From Piscinibacter sp. HJYY11 (GTDB lineage Bacteria > Pseudomonadota > Gammaproteobacteria > Burkholderiales > Burkholderiaceae_C), in the NCBI RefSeq assembly GCF_016735515.1, contig NZ_JAERQZ010000002.1, positions 248,001 through 312,000 of the forward strand: DNA of 64,000 bases, given 5' to 3'. The notes below the pieces were generated by a model, which saw only the letters and a list, made by a program, of their open reading frames with translations, made no database searches and was not told where the DNA came from. Positions 26,244 to 35,315 of the stretch are shown here, in pieces; within the stretch, counting starts at the first letter, position 1, and each line of letters starts with the position of its first letter. The position numbers were made by a program, and so were the translations under genes.

Positions 26244-26909
26244 ATGCCCATGACCCCCAAGCTGATCGTCTCCTCGCTGCTGGCCGCCGCCACGCTGTGC
26301 GCCTCGCCGGGTGCCCTGGCCGCCGACGAGAAAGACAAGGACAACAAGCCGGCCAACGAGCAGGTCATCGTGCCGCAGGTCGACCGGCGCAACGTCAAGG
26401 TGCCCAAGTTCCCGTCGAAGGACTTCGAGCTGGGCCTCTTCACCGGCACCTACGCCACCGAGAGCTTCGGCTCCAGCTCGGTGAGCGGCGTGCGGCTCGG
26501 CTACCACATCACCGAAGACTTCTTCGTCGAGGGCGCCTACGCCCGCACCAAGGTCAGCGACGAGAACTACCGCCAGATCCTCCCCGGCGGCATCTTCCCG
26601 AGCGGCACGGAGACCCTGACCTACTACAACGTGTCGGTGGGCTGGAACGCGCTGCCGGGCGAGATCTTCATCTGGCGCAACACCGCCAAGGCCTCGGCGC
26701 TGTACCTCATCGCCGGCATCGGCAACACCAAGTTCCTCGAGCAGCGCAAGCAGACGATCAACTACGGCGTCGGCTCGCGGGTGCTCTTCGCCGACTGGTT
26801 CGCGCTGCAGATCGACATCCGCGACCACATGTTCACCTATGACCTGCTGGGCCGCCGCAAGAGCACCCACAACATCGAGTTCACGCTCGGCACGACCTTC
26901 TTCTTCTGA
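26244..26909 (+). CDS. Outer-membrane beta-barrel protein
   Basis: This protein of about 221 residues has several possible starts (GTG 26232, ATG 26244, ATG 26250); none has a strong ribosome site, and I take 26244. The signal peptide ends ALAAD. A short basic-acidic stretch (EKDKDNKPANEQ) is followed by a barrel with strands such as FELGLFTGTYATESFG, GVRLGYHITEDFFVEGAYA and FADWFALQIDIRDHMF, ending TTFFF. This agrees with the outer-membrane beta-barrel domain (TIGR04565 type) first noticed in myxobacteria. It resembles the preceding barrel in the last 130 residues, so the two may be ancient duplicates. Confidence 0.82.
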   Translation: MPMTPKLIVSSLLAAATLCASPGALAADEKDKDNKPANEQVIVPQVDRRNVKVPKFPSKDFELGLFTGTYATESFGSSSVSGVRLGYHITEDFFVEGAYARTKVSDENYRQILPGGIFPSGTETLTYYNVSVGWNALPGEIFIWRNTAKASALYLIAGIGNTKFLEQRKQTINYGVGSRVLFADWFALQIDIRDHMFTYDLLGRRKSTHNIEFTLGTTFFF

Positions 26910-26921
26910 CAGGTGCATTTC

Positions 26922-27434
26922 ATGACCTCGAAACTCCTCCGCATCGTGCCCCTGGCGCTGGGCTCCTTCCTGCTGGCGGCTGCCGGCCTGGCGAACGCCG
27001 CCGCGACCGTCGGCACGAACGCCCCCGACTTCACCCTCAAGACGCTGAACGGCCCCAACATGCGCCTGCAGGAGCAGCGCGGCAAGGTCGTGCTCGTGAA
27101 CTTCTGGGCGACCTGGTGCGGGCCCTGCCGCAAGGAGATCCCGCACCTGAACCGCATCTCCGACAAGTACAAGTCCGCCGGGCTCGTGCTGATGGGCGTG
27201 AACATCGACGAAGACGTGCGCAACGCGGCCGACGTCGCCAGCAAGCTCAAGGTGAGCTTCCCGGTGCTGCTCGACACCGACAAGGCCGTGAGCAAGCTCT
27301 ACGACCTGAACAGCATGCCCTCCACGATGGTGATCGACCGCAGTGGCAAGGTGCGTTTCCTGCACCGCGGCTACCAGGACGGCTACGAAGACACCTACGA
27401 CCAGCAGATCCGCGAGCTGCTGAAGGAAAGATGA
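26922..27434 (+). CDS. TlpA-like periplasmic thioredoxin
   Basis: The 170-residue product starts at ATG 26922, six bases after AGGTG; a GTG at 26913 would add three residues. A signal peptide ends GLANAA (residue 27). The thioredoxin fold has the redox motif WCGPC (C66, C69) and a cis-proline stretch SMPSTMVIDRSG. No membrane anchor follows the signal, so it is soluble in the periplasm. TlpA/ResA proteins reduce disulfides of apocytochromes or cuproproteins; a client in the adjacent haem-motif lipoproteins is plausible. The stop overlaps the next start as ATGA. TlpA, DUF4266 and DUF3570 genes are in my recollection found together in many Proteobacteria. Confidence 0.92.
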   Translation: MTSKLLRIVPLALGSFLLAAAGLANAAATVGTNAPDFTLKTLNGPNMRLQEQRGKVVLVNFWATWCGPCRKEIPHLNRISDKYKSAGLVLMGVNIDEDVRNAADVASKLKVSFPVLLDTDKAVSKLYDLNSMPSTMVIDRSGKVRFLHRGYQDGYEDTYDQQIRELLKER

Positions 27435-27676
27435 TGCGCCGCTCCATTACCGTCTGCGTGCACATGCTGGCCGCGGCGGCCGTTGCCGGCCTGCTGAGCG
27501 GGTGCGGCAGCATCGAGCCCTGGGTCAAGCCCTATGAGCGCGAGCGCCTGGCGTCGCCGCTGCTGCAGTTCTCGCGCGATGGCCTGTCGGCCAAGCATTT
27601 CGAGCATGTGCGCGAAGTGCGCGAGGGCGGGCGCGGCGCGACCGGTGTGCAGGGAGGCGGCTGTGGCTGCAACTGA
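27431..27676 (+). CDS. DUF4266 lipoprotein
   Basis: The 81-residue product from ATG 27431 has a lipoprotein signal (VAGLLSGC, Cys26) and a mature part of 55 residues with the DUF4266 landmarks GSIEPWVKPYERERLASP, HFEHVREVREGGRGA and the terminal GGGCGCN. The C-terminal CGC pair could bind metal or form a disulfide. No experimentally known role is recalled. It sits between TlpA and the DUF3570 barrel, overlapping both, which is the arrangement I recall for this family elsewhere, and supports a joint function. Confidence 0.88.
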   Translation: MMRRSITVCVHMLAAAAVAGLLSGCGSIEPWVKPYERERLASPLLQFSRDGLSAKHFEHVREVREGGRGATGVQGGGCGCN

Positions 27677-28838
27677 CGGCCGTCGTGTGCTGTCCATCGC
27701 CCGTGCCCTGGGTGCCGGCCTGCGCCGCGTGATGGCGGTGCTGCGCCGCCAGCCGCGCTCGGCGGTGCAGGCCGCGGGCCTGCTCGGCGGTGCGCTCGCC
27801 AGCGGCGTGGCCGGTGCAGCGCCCACCCTGCCGGAAGACCGTGCCGACGCGATGCTCCACGTCTACGAAGGCGGCGGCCTCAAGGCCTACGGCCCGGCCT
27901 TCCTCGTGCGCAAGAAGCTGGGCGAGAACCTGTCGCTCTCGGCCAACTACTACGTCGACATCGTCAGCAACGCGTCGATCGACGTCGTCACCACCGCGAG
28001 CCCCTACAAGGAAACGCGCAACGAATACATCTTCGCGGCCGACTACGTGGTGCGCGATGCCACTCTCTCGGTCAGCACCTCGCACAGCAAGGAGCCCGAC
28101 TACATCGCCGACGCGACCAGCGTCGACGTGGCGCAGGAAGTCTTCGGTGGCATGACCACGCTGTCGCTCGGCTTCACCCGGGCCGAAGACAAGGTCGGCC
28201 GCAAGAACGATGGCTTCTTCGACCACGCGGTGCATTGGCGCTACCGCCTGGGCCTGACGCAGATCCTGAGCCCCACCTGGCTCGCCAGCGTCAACTGGGA
28301 GGCGGTCGCCGACGACGGTTTCCTCGGCAGCCCCTACCGCGTGGCGCGTGCCTTCGGCGCGGCAGTGCCCGAACGCAACCCGCGCACACGCTCCAGCCGG
28401 GCCATCAAGTTCCGCGTGCTGGGCGAAGTGAAACCCGGCCATGCGGTGCGCGCCGAGTACCGCTACTTCTGGGACAACTGGCAGATCAAGGCCCACACCA
28501 CGGAGCTCGGCTACAGCCGCCACATCGACGAGCTGTGGCTGGTCGACTGGTACGGCCGCTACTACACACAGGGCAAGGCGCTCTTCTACAGCGACAACGC
28601 GACCTCGGCCACGACCTACCTGTCGCGCAACCGCCAGCTCGCCACCTTCAAGAGCATGAGCCTGGGCGCCAAGATGGCCTACACGCTCAAGCGCGTGCCC
28701 GGCAGCTACGACCTCAAGCTCAACGTCGCCGTCGAGCGCATCAGCTTCAAGTTCTCCGACTTCACTGACATCCGCACCGGCCAGGCCTACAAGCACGATG
28801 CCAACGTGGTGCAGGTGTTCCTGACGGCCAATTTCTGA
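27663..28838 (+). CDS. DUF3570 outer-membrane protein
   Basis: I take GTG 27663, 14 bases inside DUF4266, giving 391 residues; ATG 27732 is an alternative that still leaves a hydrophobic export signal (AVQAAGLLGGALASGVAGAA). The mature protein consists of amphipathic strands typical of a 12-16-strand outer-membrane barrel with a terminal Phe (VFLTANF) and the conserved family region RYYTQGKALFY. Landmarks include NYYVDIVSNASIDVVTT and YRYFWDNWQIKAHTTELGYS. Residues 311-317, DNATSAT, resemble the Dxx(S/T)GAT sites at which ApbE attaches FMN; the Gly is replaced by Ser, so this is only suggestive. Cotranscribed with TlpA, DUF4266 and apbE. Confidence 0.85.
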   Translation: MAATDGRRVLSIARALGAGLRRVMAVLRRQPRSAVQAAGLLGGALASGVAGAAPTLPEDRADAMLHVYEGGGLKAYGPAFLVRKKLGENLSLSANYYVDIVSNASIDVVTTASPYKETRNEYIFAADYVVRDATLSVSTSHSKEPDYIADATSVDVAQEVFGGMTTLSLGFTRAEDKVGRKNDGFFDHAVHWRYRLGLTQILSPTWLASVNWEAVADDGFLGSPYRVARAFGAAVPERNPRTRSSRAIKFRVLGEVKPGHAVRAEYRYFWDNWQIKAHTTELGYSRHIDELWLVDWYGRYYTQGKALFYSDNATSATTYLSRNRQLATFKSMSLGAKMAYTLKRVPGSYDLKLNVAVERISFKFSDFTDIRTGQAYKHDANVVQVFLTANF

Positions 28839-28852
28839 TTCGAGAGCCTGCC

Positions 28853-29464
28853 ATGAACTTCATCTCCCGCTGCAAACGCCTGGTCGCGATGCTGCTGCTG
28901 GCTGGCTCGGTCTCGTGGGCCCAGACGCCTGCTCCTGCGGCAGCCCCCGCCGCCGCCGCGCCTGCGCCGGCGGCTGCCGCTGCCTCGGCTGCGGCCGCGC
29001 CCGCATCGGCTGCCTCCGCTGCCGGCCTCGACACCCGCGTGCAGGAAGCCAAGACCGACGTCATCAAGCTCAACCGCGACCTGCTGGTGCTCGAGGAGGA
29101 ACTGCTCTTCCCGGCCAACACGCAGGTGGCGGTGTTCGTGTCGATGGACGTGGGCAAGCTCTTTGAGCTGGAGTCGGTGCAGATCAAGCTCGACGACAAG
29201 GTCGTCGCCAACTACCTCTACACCCCGGCCGAGGTGAAGGCGCTTCACCGCGGGGGCGTGCAGCGCCTGTACCTCGGCAACCTGAAGGCCGGCACGCACG
29301 AGATCGTGGCGCTCTTCACCGGCGGCGGCCCGCACTTCCGCGACTACAAGCGCGGCGCCACCGTCAAGTTCGACAAGGGCACCGAGCCCAAGTACATCGA
29401 GCTGCAGATCAAGGACTCGCAGGGCAAGCTGCAGCCGGAGTTCCAGGTCAAGGTCTGGCAATAA
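28853..29464 (+). CDS. Conserved periplasmic protein of the envelope cluster, unknown
   Basis: The 203-residue product has a signal peptide ending VSWAQ (residue 24), a 35-residue Ala/Pro-rich spacer, and a mature domain beginning VQEAKTDVIKLNRDLLVLEE. The domain is predicted mixed alpha-beta with regular strands (TQVAVFVSMDVGKLFELESVQ, VQRLYLGNLKAGTHEIVALF) resembling an immunoglobulin-like fold. No enzyme motif or cysteine is seen. The next gene starts 33 bases downstream. Its place between the DUF3570 barrel and the TPR proteins suggests that it is a structural link of the trans-envelope complex; this is inference from context only. Confidence 0.7.
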   Translation: MNFISRCKRLVAMLLLAGSVSWAQTPAPAAAPAAAAPAPAAAAASAAAAPASAASAAGLDTRVQEAKTDVIKLNRDLLVLEEELLFPANTQVAVFVSMDVGKLFELESVQIKLDDKVVANYLYTPAEVKALHRGGVQRLYLGNLKAGTHEIVALFTGGGPHFRDYKRGATVKFDKGTEPKYIELQIKDSQGKLQPEFQVKVWQ

Positions 29465-29497
29465 GGCGCACGCTTCTTTGATCCCGTTCCCGACCTC

Positions 29498-31423
29498 ATG
29501 GCCTCTCGACTGACATCGGCGGTGAAGCTCCGGCACCTGGGCGTGGCGCTCGCCGTGGCCGTGGCCGCCTCGGCGCCGCTTGCCGCGGGCAAGAAGGTGG
29601 CGCACCTGGTGCAAGACCCGCATTACGGCGACACGCTCTTCCACTTCTACCAGGAGCGCTACTTCACCGCGATCACCGGCCTCATGGTGTCGCAGCATTT
29701 CAACCGGGTGCCGAAGCATGCCGACGAGGCCGAGCTGCTGCGCGGCGGGATGCTGCTCTCCTACGGCATGCACCGCGAGGCGGGCGAGATCTTCACGCGC
29801 CTGATCGAGAAGGGCGCCGAGCCTGCGGTGCGCGACCGGGCCTGGTACTTCCTCGCCAAGATCCGCTACCAGCGCGGCTTCTACGCCGATGCGGCCGATG
29901 CGCTCTCGCGCATCGAGAAGAACCTGCCGCCCGAGCTCGAAGAAGACCGTGTGCTGGTCAAGGCCAACGTGCTCATCGCGTTGGGCAACTACGCCGGCGC
30001 CGCCACGGCACTCAACGCCGTGCCCGGCATCGAGAAAGAGATCTCCGAAGGCACCACCAGCGCGCACCTCTACGCCCGCTACAACCTCGGCGTGGCACTC
30101 GTGCGCAATGGCGACACGGCCAAGGGCGCCGCCTTGCTCGACCAGATCGGCAAGGCGCCCACGCCCAAGCAGGCCACCGAGGAATTCCGCAGCCTGCGCG
30201 ACAAGGCCAACGTGGCGCTCGGCCTCGCTTCGCTGCAGGCCGACAAGCCCGACGCGGCCGGCCCGTTTCTGGAGCGTGTGCGCCTGAACGGCCCGCAGTC
30301 CAACAAGGCCTTGCTCGGCTTCGGCTGGGCCTACGCCTCGGTCAAGAACCACAAGCAGGCGCTCGTGCCCTGGACGGAGCTCGCCGACCGCGACGCGAGC
30401 GATTCGGCCGTGCTCGAAGCGAGCATCGCGCTGCCCTATGCCTATGGCCAGCTTGGCGCCTTCGGCCAGGCGCTCGATCGCTACAACGCCGCCATCGAGC
30501 TCTTCGAGCGCGAGAACAAGGGGCTCGACGAATCCATCGCCGCCATCCGTTCCGGCAAGCTGATCGAAGGCCTGCTCGAGCAGAACCCTGGCGACGAGAT
30601 GGGCTGGTTCTGGACCATCCGTTCGCTGCCGCAGATGCCGCATGCCGGCCACCTGACGCAGGTGCTGTCGCAGCATGACTTCCAGGAAGCCTTCAAGAAC
30701 TACCGCGACCTGCTGTTCCTCACGCGCAACCTGCAACGTTGGAAAGACAACCTCGGCGTGTTCAACGACATGCTCGACAACCGCCGCAAGGCCTACGCCG
30801 AGCGCCTGCCCATCGTGCTCGCCAAGGCCAGCCAGAGCGGCCTGCAGGACATGCAGCTGCGCGCTGCAGGACTGGCCGCCGAGATCGCCGAAGCTGAAGG
30901 CAAGGGCGATGGCGAGGCCTTCGCCAATGCCAAGGAGCGCGAGCTGATCGAGCTGATCGAGGGCGCGAAGGCTGCGCTCAAGAACGCGGGCAACGACCCC
31001 GAGAGCGTGGCGGCCCGCGAGCGCCTGCGGCTGGCGGCCGGTGCGATGGTGTGGCGCCTGGCGCAGGCCTACCCGCAACGCGCCTACGAAGCGCGCCGCG
31101 ACCTGGAGACGCTCGATGCCGGCGTGGCCGAAGCGAAAGCGCGCGAGGCCCGCCTGCAACAGGCCCAGCGTGACGAGCCCGCGAAGTTCAACCGCTTCGG
31201 CGAGCGCATCACCGAGCTCGGCAAGCGCGTGGACGTGCTGATCCCGCAGGTCGTGGCCTTGAGCCAGGAGCAGCAGGCCGCGCTGCAGGAGCTGGCCGTG
31301 GCCGAGCTCGTGCGCCAGAAGGAGCGGCTGGCGGCCTACAGCGTGCAGGCCCGCTTCGCCGTGGCACAGCTGTACGACCGGGCCACCAAGGCCACGAAGG
31401 AAGGCGGCGATGCAGCCAAATAA
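29498..31423 (+). CDS. Large periplasmic TPR protein
   Basis: The 641-residue product has a signal peptide (residues 1-30, ending APLAAG) and then tetratricopeptide-like helical repeats covering about residues 35-330: ELLRGGMLLSYGMHREAGEIF, AWYFLAKIRYQRGFYADAADAL, ARYNLGVALVRNGDTAKGAAL and LLGFGWAYASVKNHKQALV. The C-terminal 270 residues are long charged helices (for example AEAKAREARLQQAQRDEPAKF) and probably coiled coil. No cysteine-based or enzymatic motif is seen. TPR proteins are the periplasmic scaffold of Glt and Tol-like machineries. The stop overlaps the following lipoprotein gene by 14 bases. Confidence 0.8.
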   Translation: MASRLTSAVKLRHLGVALAVAVAASAPLAAGKKVAHLVQDPHYGDTLFHFYQERYFTAITGLMVSQHFNRVPKHADEAELLRGGMLLSYGMHREAGEIFTRLIEKGAEPAVRDRAWYFLAKIRYQRGFYADAADALSRIEKNLPPELEEDRVLVKANVLIALGNYAGAATALNAVPGIEKEISEGTTSAHLYARYNLGVALVRNGDTAKGAALLDQIGKAPTPKQATEEFRSLRDKANVALGLASLQADKPDAAGPFLERVRLNGPQSNKALLGFGWAYASVKNHKQALVPWTELADRDASDSAVLEASIALPYAYGQLGAFGQALDRYNAAIELFERENKGLDESIAAIRSGKLIEGLLEQNPGDEMGWFWTIRSLPQMPHAGHLTQVLSQHDFQEAFKNYRDLLFLTRNLQRWKDNLGVFNDMLDNRRKAYAERLPIVLAKASQSGLQDMQLRAAGLAAEIAEAEGKGDGEAFANAKERELIELIEGAKAALKNAGNDPESVAARERLRLAAGAMVWRLAQAYPQRAYEARRDLETLDAGVAEAKAREARLQQAQRDEPAKFNRFGERITELGKRVDVLIPQVVALSQEQQAALQELAVAELVRQKERLAAYSVQARFAVAQLYDRATKATKEGGDAAK

Positions 31424-34208
31424 GCTTGCCGCCATCACGCTTGCGTGCCTGCTCGCCGGTTGCGCCGGCAAGCGCACGGCCCAGGCGCCCGAGCCCCCCA
31501 CGCTCAAGAGCCTGGCCGGCCGCCAGATCGACGTGCAGGCCGACCCGGTGGCCGCCGTGCCCGAAGAGAAGGCGATCACCGCCTACCGCAAGTTCCTTGA
31601 AGTGGCGCCCAACGCGCCGCAGCGCAACGAGGCGATGCGCCGTCTCGGTGACCTGGAAATGGACGCGGCCGACAACAAGCTCGCCAGCGGCGAAGGCTCC
31701 GGCAACCCCGACTACAAGGCCGCGATCGCGCGCTACCAGGAGTACCTGAAGGCCTTCCCGAACGACCCGGCCAACGACCGCGTCTACTACCAGATCGCCC
31801 GTGCCTACGAGCAGGGTGGTGAGCTCGAGAACGCGCTCAAGACGCTCGACACGCTGGTCGCCCAGTACCCCAAGACGCAGTTCCTCGAAGAAGCGCAGTT
31901 CCGCCGCGGCGAGATGCTCTTCAGCCTGCGCGAGTACAACAAGGCCGAGAAGGCCTACGCCACCGTGCTGGCCGGCAACCGGCAGGGCAACTTCCACGAG
32001 CGTGCGCTGTACATGCACGGCTGGTCGCTCTTCAAGCAGAGCCAGGTGGAAGAAGCGCTCAAGTCCTTCTTCGGCGTGCTCGACCTCAAGGTCGCCAACC
32101 GCGCCGGCGGCGCCGAGCTCGACAGCCTGGAAGGCCTGACACGCGCCGACCGCGAACTGGTGGAAGACACCTTCCGGGTGGCCTGCCTCTCGCTGGCGAG
32201 CCTCAATGGTGCGGAGTCCATCCCGGCCTACGTGACCACCGACGACCGCAAGTCGTACGAGTTCCGCGTGTACCAACAGCTGGGCGAGCTCTACATCAAG
32301 CAGGAGCGCACGAAAGATGCGGCCGATGCCTTCGGCGCGTTTGCCAAGCGCCAGCCGCTGCACGCGCAGGCGCCACAGCTGCAGGCGCGCGTGATCGACA
32401 TCTACCAGAGCGCCGGCTTTGCCACGCTCGCGATCGACGCGAAGAAGGACTACGTGTCGCGCTACGGCGGCGAAGGCGAATTCCGCAAGGCCAACCCCGA
32501 GGGCTGGGCCGCGGCGCAGCCGCTGGTCAAGACGCACATGGCCGAGCTGGCACGCCATCACCACGCGCTGGCGCAGAAGAGCAAGGCCTCGGCCGACTAC
32601 CAGGAGGCGGTGCGCTGGTACCGCGCCTACCTGGGCGCCTTCCCGAGCGACCCGGATGCGGCGCAAAACAACTTCCTGCTGGCCGAGCTGTTGCGCGAAG
32701 ACAGCCGCTTCCCCGAAGCAGCCACCGAATACGAGAAGACGGCCTACCAGTACCCCGCGCACGAGCGCAGCGCCGATGCAGGCTACTCCGCGCTGCTGAG
32801 CTACGCCGCGCAGGAGAAGCGCGTGCAGGGCAACGAAGCGCAAGCCCTGCAACGCACGGCGGTCGACAGTGCGCTGCGTTTCGCCAAGTCCTTCCCCGCC
32901 GACAGCCGCACGCCCACCGTGCTGACCAACACCGCCGAGAAGCTCTTCGCGCTGCGAGACGAGCGTGCCGAGCCGGTGGCCGAACAGGTGCTTGCGCTGC
33001 AGCCGCCGGCGCCCGCCGCTCAGCGCCGCGTGGCGTGGACGGTCGTGGCGCACTCGGCCTTCGAGTCGAACCGCTTCGATCGCTCGGAAAAGGCCTACCT
33101 CGAGGTGCTGGCCCTGACGCCAGAGAAGGAAGCCGGCCGCAACGAGCTCGTCGAGCGCGTGGCGGCCTCCGTCTACAAGCAGGGCGAGCAGGCCAAGGCC
33201 GCCGGCAAGCTGCGCGATGCCGTGGGCCACTTCAACCGCGTCGCCGTTGTCGCGCCGCAAGCGGCGGTGCGCGCCAATGCGCAGTACGACGCGGCTGCGG
33301 CGTTGATCGCCCTGAAGGACTGGGACCTCGCCGCCAGCACGCTGGAAGACTTCCGCACCCGCTTCCCCAAGCACCCGCTGCAGGCTGACGTGGGCGGCAA
33401 GCTCGCGGTGGCCTACATGGAGAAGGGGCAGTGGAGCCGTGCTGCCACCGAGTTCGAGCGCCTGGCCGCGAGCAGCACCGACGCGAAGGTGGCGCGCGCC
33501 GCCTTGTGGCAGGCCGCCGAGCTGCACGAGAAGGGCGGGGCCCGCCCGCTTGCCGCCAAAACCTACGAGCGCTACCTGAAGCAGTACCCCGATCCGCTGG
33601 AGACCAGCGTCGAGGCCCGCTGGCGGCTCGCGCAGATCGCCAAGAAGGACGGTGATGCCAGGCGCGAGATGGCGTTGATGAACGACATCTACCGAGCCGA
33701 CGCCGCCGGCGGCAACGCCCGTACCAACCGCACCCGCTACCTCGGGGCGATGGCATCGCTCGCGCTGGTGGAGCCCGTCTACGAGGCCTACCGGAAGATC
33801 CAGCTGGTGGAGCCGCTTGCGAGGTCGCTCAAGCTCAAGAAGGCCAAGATGGACGAGGTGCTCAAGGCCTACAGCGCTGCGGCCAACTCCGGGGTAGCCG
33901 ACGCCGCCACCGCGGCCACGTACCACATCGCCGCGACCTACCAGGACTTCAGCAAGGCGCTGATGAGTTCGCAGCGGCCGAAGAAGCTGTCGAAGCTCGA
34001 GCTGGAGCAGTACAACCTGATGCTGGAAGAGCAGGCCGACCCCTTCAACGAGAAGTCGACCGAGCTGCACGAGATCAACGCCCGCCGCACCGCCGACGGC
34101 ATCTACGACGAGTGGGTGAAGAAGAGCTTTGCCGCGCTCAAGGAACTGCGGCCGGTGCGCTACGGCAAATCTGAAAAGAGCGAGGCGATCGTCGATGCCA
34201 TCCGCTGA
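31410..34208 (+). CDS. Large TPR lipoprotein
   Basis: The 932-residue product carries a lipoprotein signal (LACLLAGC, Cys18) and more than ten TPR units of the YbgF/BamD style: FLEVAPNAPQRNEAMRRLGD, YYQIARAYEQGGELENALK, LDTLVAQYPKTQFLEEAQF, YLGAFPSDPDAAQNNFLLAE, FERLAASSTDAKVARAALWQ. A helix-rich tail follows. This size resembles the giant TPR proteins found beside Agl/Glt-type motors. It would be membrane-anchored, facing the periplasm, and could bridge the AgmX/TonB-like protein with outer-membrane barrels. Overlaps by 14 bases at both ends show tight coupling. Confidence 0.82.
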   Translation: MQPNKLAAITLACLLAGCAGKRTAQAPEPPTLKSLAGRQIDVQADPVAAVPEEKAITAYRKFLEVAPNAPQRNEAMRRLGDLEMDAADNKLASGEGSGNPDYKAAIARYQEYLKAFPNDPANDRVYYQIARAYEQGGELENALKTLDTLVAQYPKTQFLEEAQFRRGEMLFSLREYNKAEKAYATVLAGNRQGNFHERALYMHGWSLFKQSQVEEALKSFFGVLDLKVANRAGGAELDSLEGLTRADRELVEDTFRVACLSLASLNGAESIPAYVTTDDRKSYEFRVYQQLGELYIKQERTKDAADAFGAFAKRQPLHAQAPQLQARVIDIYQSAGFATLAIDAKKDYVSRYGGEGEFRKANPEGWAAAQPLVKTHMAELARHHHALAQKSKASADYQEAVRWYRAYLGAFPSDPDAAQNNFLLAELLREDSRFPEAATEYEKTAYQYPAHERSADAGYSALLSYAAQEKRVQGNEAQALQRTAVDSALRFAKSFPADSRTPTVLTNTAEKLFALRDERAEPVAEQVLALQPPAPAAQRRVAWTVVAHSAFESNRFDRSEKAYLEVLALTPEKEAGRNELVERVAASVYKQGEQAKAAGKLRDAVGHFNRVAVVAPQAAVRANAQYDAAAALIALKDWDLAASTLEDFRTRFPKHPLQADVGGKLAVAYMEKGQWSRAATEFERLAASSTDAKVARAALWQAAELHEKGGARPLAAKTYERYLKQYPDPLETSVEARWRLAQIAKKDGDARREMALMNDIYRADAAGGNARTNRTRYLGAMASLALVEPVYEAYRKIQLVEPLARSLKLKKAKMDEVLKAYSAAANSGVADAATAATYHIAATYQDFSKALMSSQRPKKLSKLELEQYNLMLEEQADPFNEKSTELHEINARRTADGIYDEWVKKSFAALKELRPVRYGKSEKSEAIVDAIR

Positions 34209-34956
34209 CCGCCTCACCTCCTGCGGCGCGCTGCTCGCCGCGCTTTGCCTGACCGGCTGCGCGTCCCTGTTTGACTCGCGTGCCGACGAAGCGGCGCCTG
34301 CACCCGCCGCGCCTGTGGCGCCCGCACCGGTGGCAGCGGCCACGCAACCCAGGGTCGCGGCTGCTGCGGCGCCTGCCGCACCCGCTGCTTCTGCACCGGC
34401 GCCCAAGGCGGCCGAGCCCGAGCTGGCGGCCATCACGCCTGCTGCCCAGCGCGCCTTCGACGACGCGCGCCGCGCGATGCGCGCCGGCCGCATGGACGAT
34501 GCGGAGCGGGGCTTCAAGTCGCTGATCCAGTTCCACCCCGAGCTGGGCGGCCCGCATGCCAACCTGGGCCTGATCTACCGCCAGGCCAACAAGCTGCCGG
34601 AGGCCGTGGCGGCGCTGGAGCAGGCCACCAAGGTGAGCCCCCGGCAGCCCGTCTACTTCAACCAGCTCGGCATCACCTACCGCATGCAGGGCCAGTTCGC
34701 CAAGGCACGAGAAGCCTACGAGCGCGCGATCGATCTCGACGGCAACTATGCCGCGCCCGTGCTCAACCTGGGCGTGCTGTACGACCTCTATCTTTGGGAC
34801 CCGAAACGCGCCGCGGAGCACTACGATCGCTACCTCGCGATGTCTCCGGGGGGCGATGCCAACGTCACCAAGTGGCTGGCCGACCTCAGGAACCGCAAGC
34901 CGCCCGCGGCGGCCGCTGCAGCGCCTGCCGCCGCGCCGCGCAAGGAGAAGGAATGA
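34195..34956 (+). CDS. TPR lipoprotein (GltC/NlpI-like size)
   Basis: The 253-residue product starts at ATG 34195 within the preceding gene. A lipoprotein signal (AALCLTGC, Cys19) is followed by an Ala/Pro-rich spacer and three TPR units between residues about 85 and 225 (AFDDARRAMRAGRMDDAERG, PHANLGLIYRQANKLPEAVA, YFNQLGITYRMQGQFAKARE, PVLNLGVLYDLYLWDPKRAA). The tail is Ala-rich and basic. It is the third TPR protein in the cluster, which points to a multi-protein periplasmic scaffold. Its stop overlaps the next start as ATGA. Confidence 0.8.
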   Translation: MPSADRLTSCGALLAALCLTGCASLFDSRADEAAPAPAAPVAPAPVAAATQPRVAAAAAPAAPAASAPAPKAAEPELAAITPAAQRAFDDARRAMRAGRMDDAERGFKSLIQFHPELGGPHANLGLIYRQANKLPEAVAALEQATKVSPRQPVYFNQLGITYRMQGQFAKAREAYERAIDLDGNYAAPVLNLGVLYDLYLWDPKRAAEHYDRYLAMSPGGDANVTKWLADLRNRKPPAAAAAAPAAAPRKEKE

Positions 34957-35279
34957 TGACGACGCGCACCCTGCTGCTGGCTTGGATCGCCTTGCTCGCC
35001 TGGCCCGCGGCCCACGCGCAAGACCGCGCCGACATCGACGGCACCAAGATCATCGGCAACCGCGAGCTGCCCAAGGTGCTGTACATCGTGCCCTGGAAGA
35101 AGCCGGTGCAGAGCGAGCTCTCGGGCAAGCCGCCGGCGAGCGTGCTCGACGAGGCGCTGGCGCCGGTCGACCGCGACGTGTTCCGCCGCCAGGTGCAGTA
35201 CGACAACCAGGTCCAGTCCGCGAAAGCGGCCGCCACCCCGACACCCGCCCCCTCGGCCACGCCCACCGCGCGGCCTTGA
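34953..35279 (+). CDS. Small periplasmic protein of the envelope cluster, unknown
   Basis: The 108-residue product starts at ATG 34953, preceded by AAGGAG. A signal peptide ends AHAQ (residue 22). The mature part is DIDGTKIIGNRELPKVLYIV followed by a VDRDVFRRQVQYDNQVQ helix and a Pro/Ala-rich tail. I do not recognise a family, but small proteins with the motif ...NRELPKVLYIVPWK next to ExbB-type genes occur in related clusters, as far as I recall. Context (between TPR lipoprotein and motor genes) suggests an adaptor. Confidence 0.7.
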   Translation: MMTTRTLLLAWIALLAWPAAHAQDRADIDGTKIIGNRELPKVLYIVPWKKPVQSELSGKPPASVLDEALAPVDRDVFRRQVQYDNQVQSAKAAATPTPAPSATPTARP

Positions 35280-35315
35280 ACCTTTCACCTTGATCCGTTC
35301 CCACAGGAGACTTCC

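Noticed and set aside
28787..31579. 930-codon minus-strand open frame opposite the TPR gene
   Set aside because: Same GC-driven effect; sense strand has signal peptide and TPR repeats.
31209..34562. 1117-codon minus-strand open frame opposite the TPR genes
   Set aside because: Shadow of the TPR lipoprotein genes; no start context, no family, biased composition.
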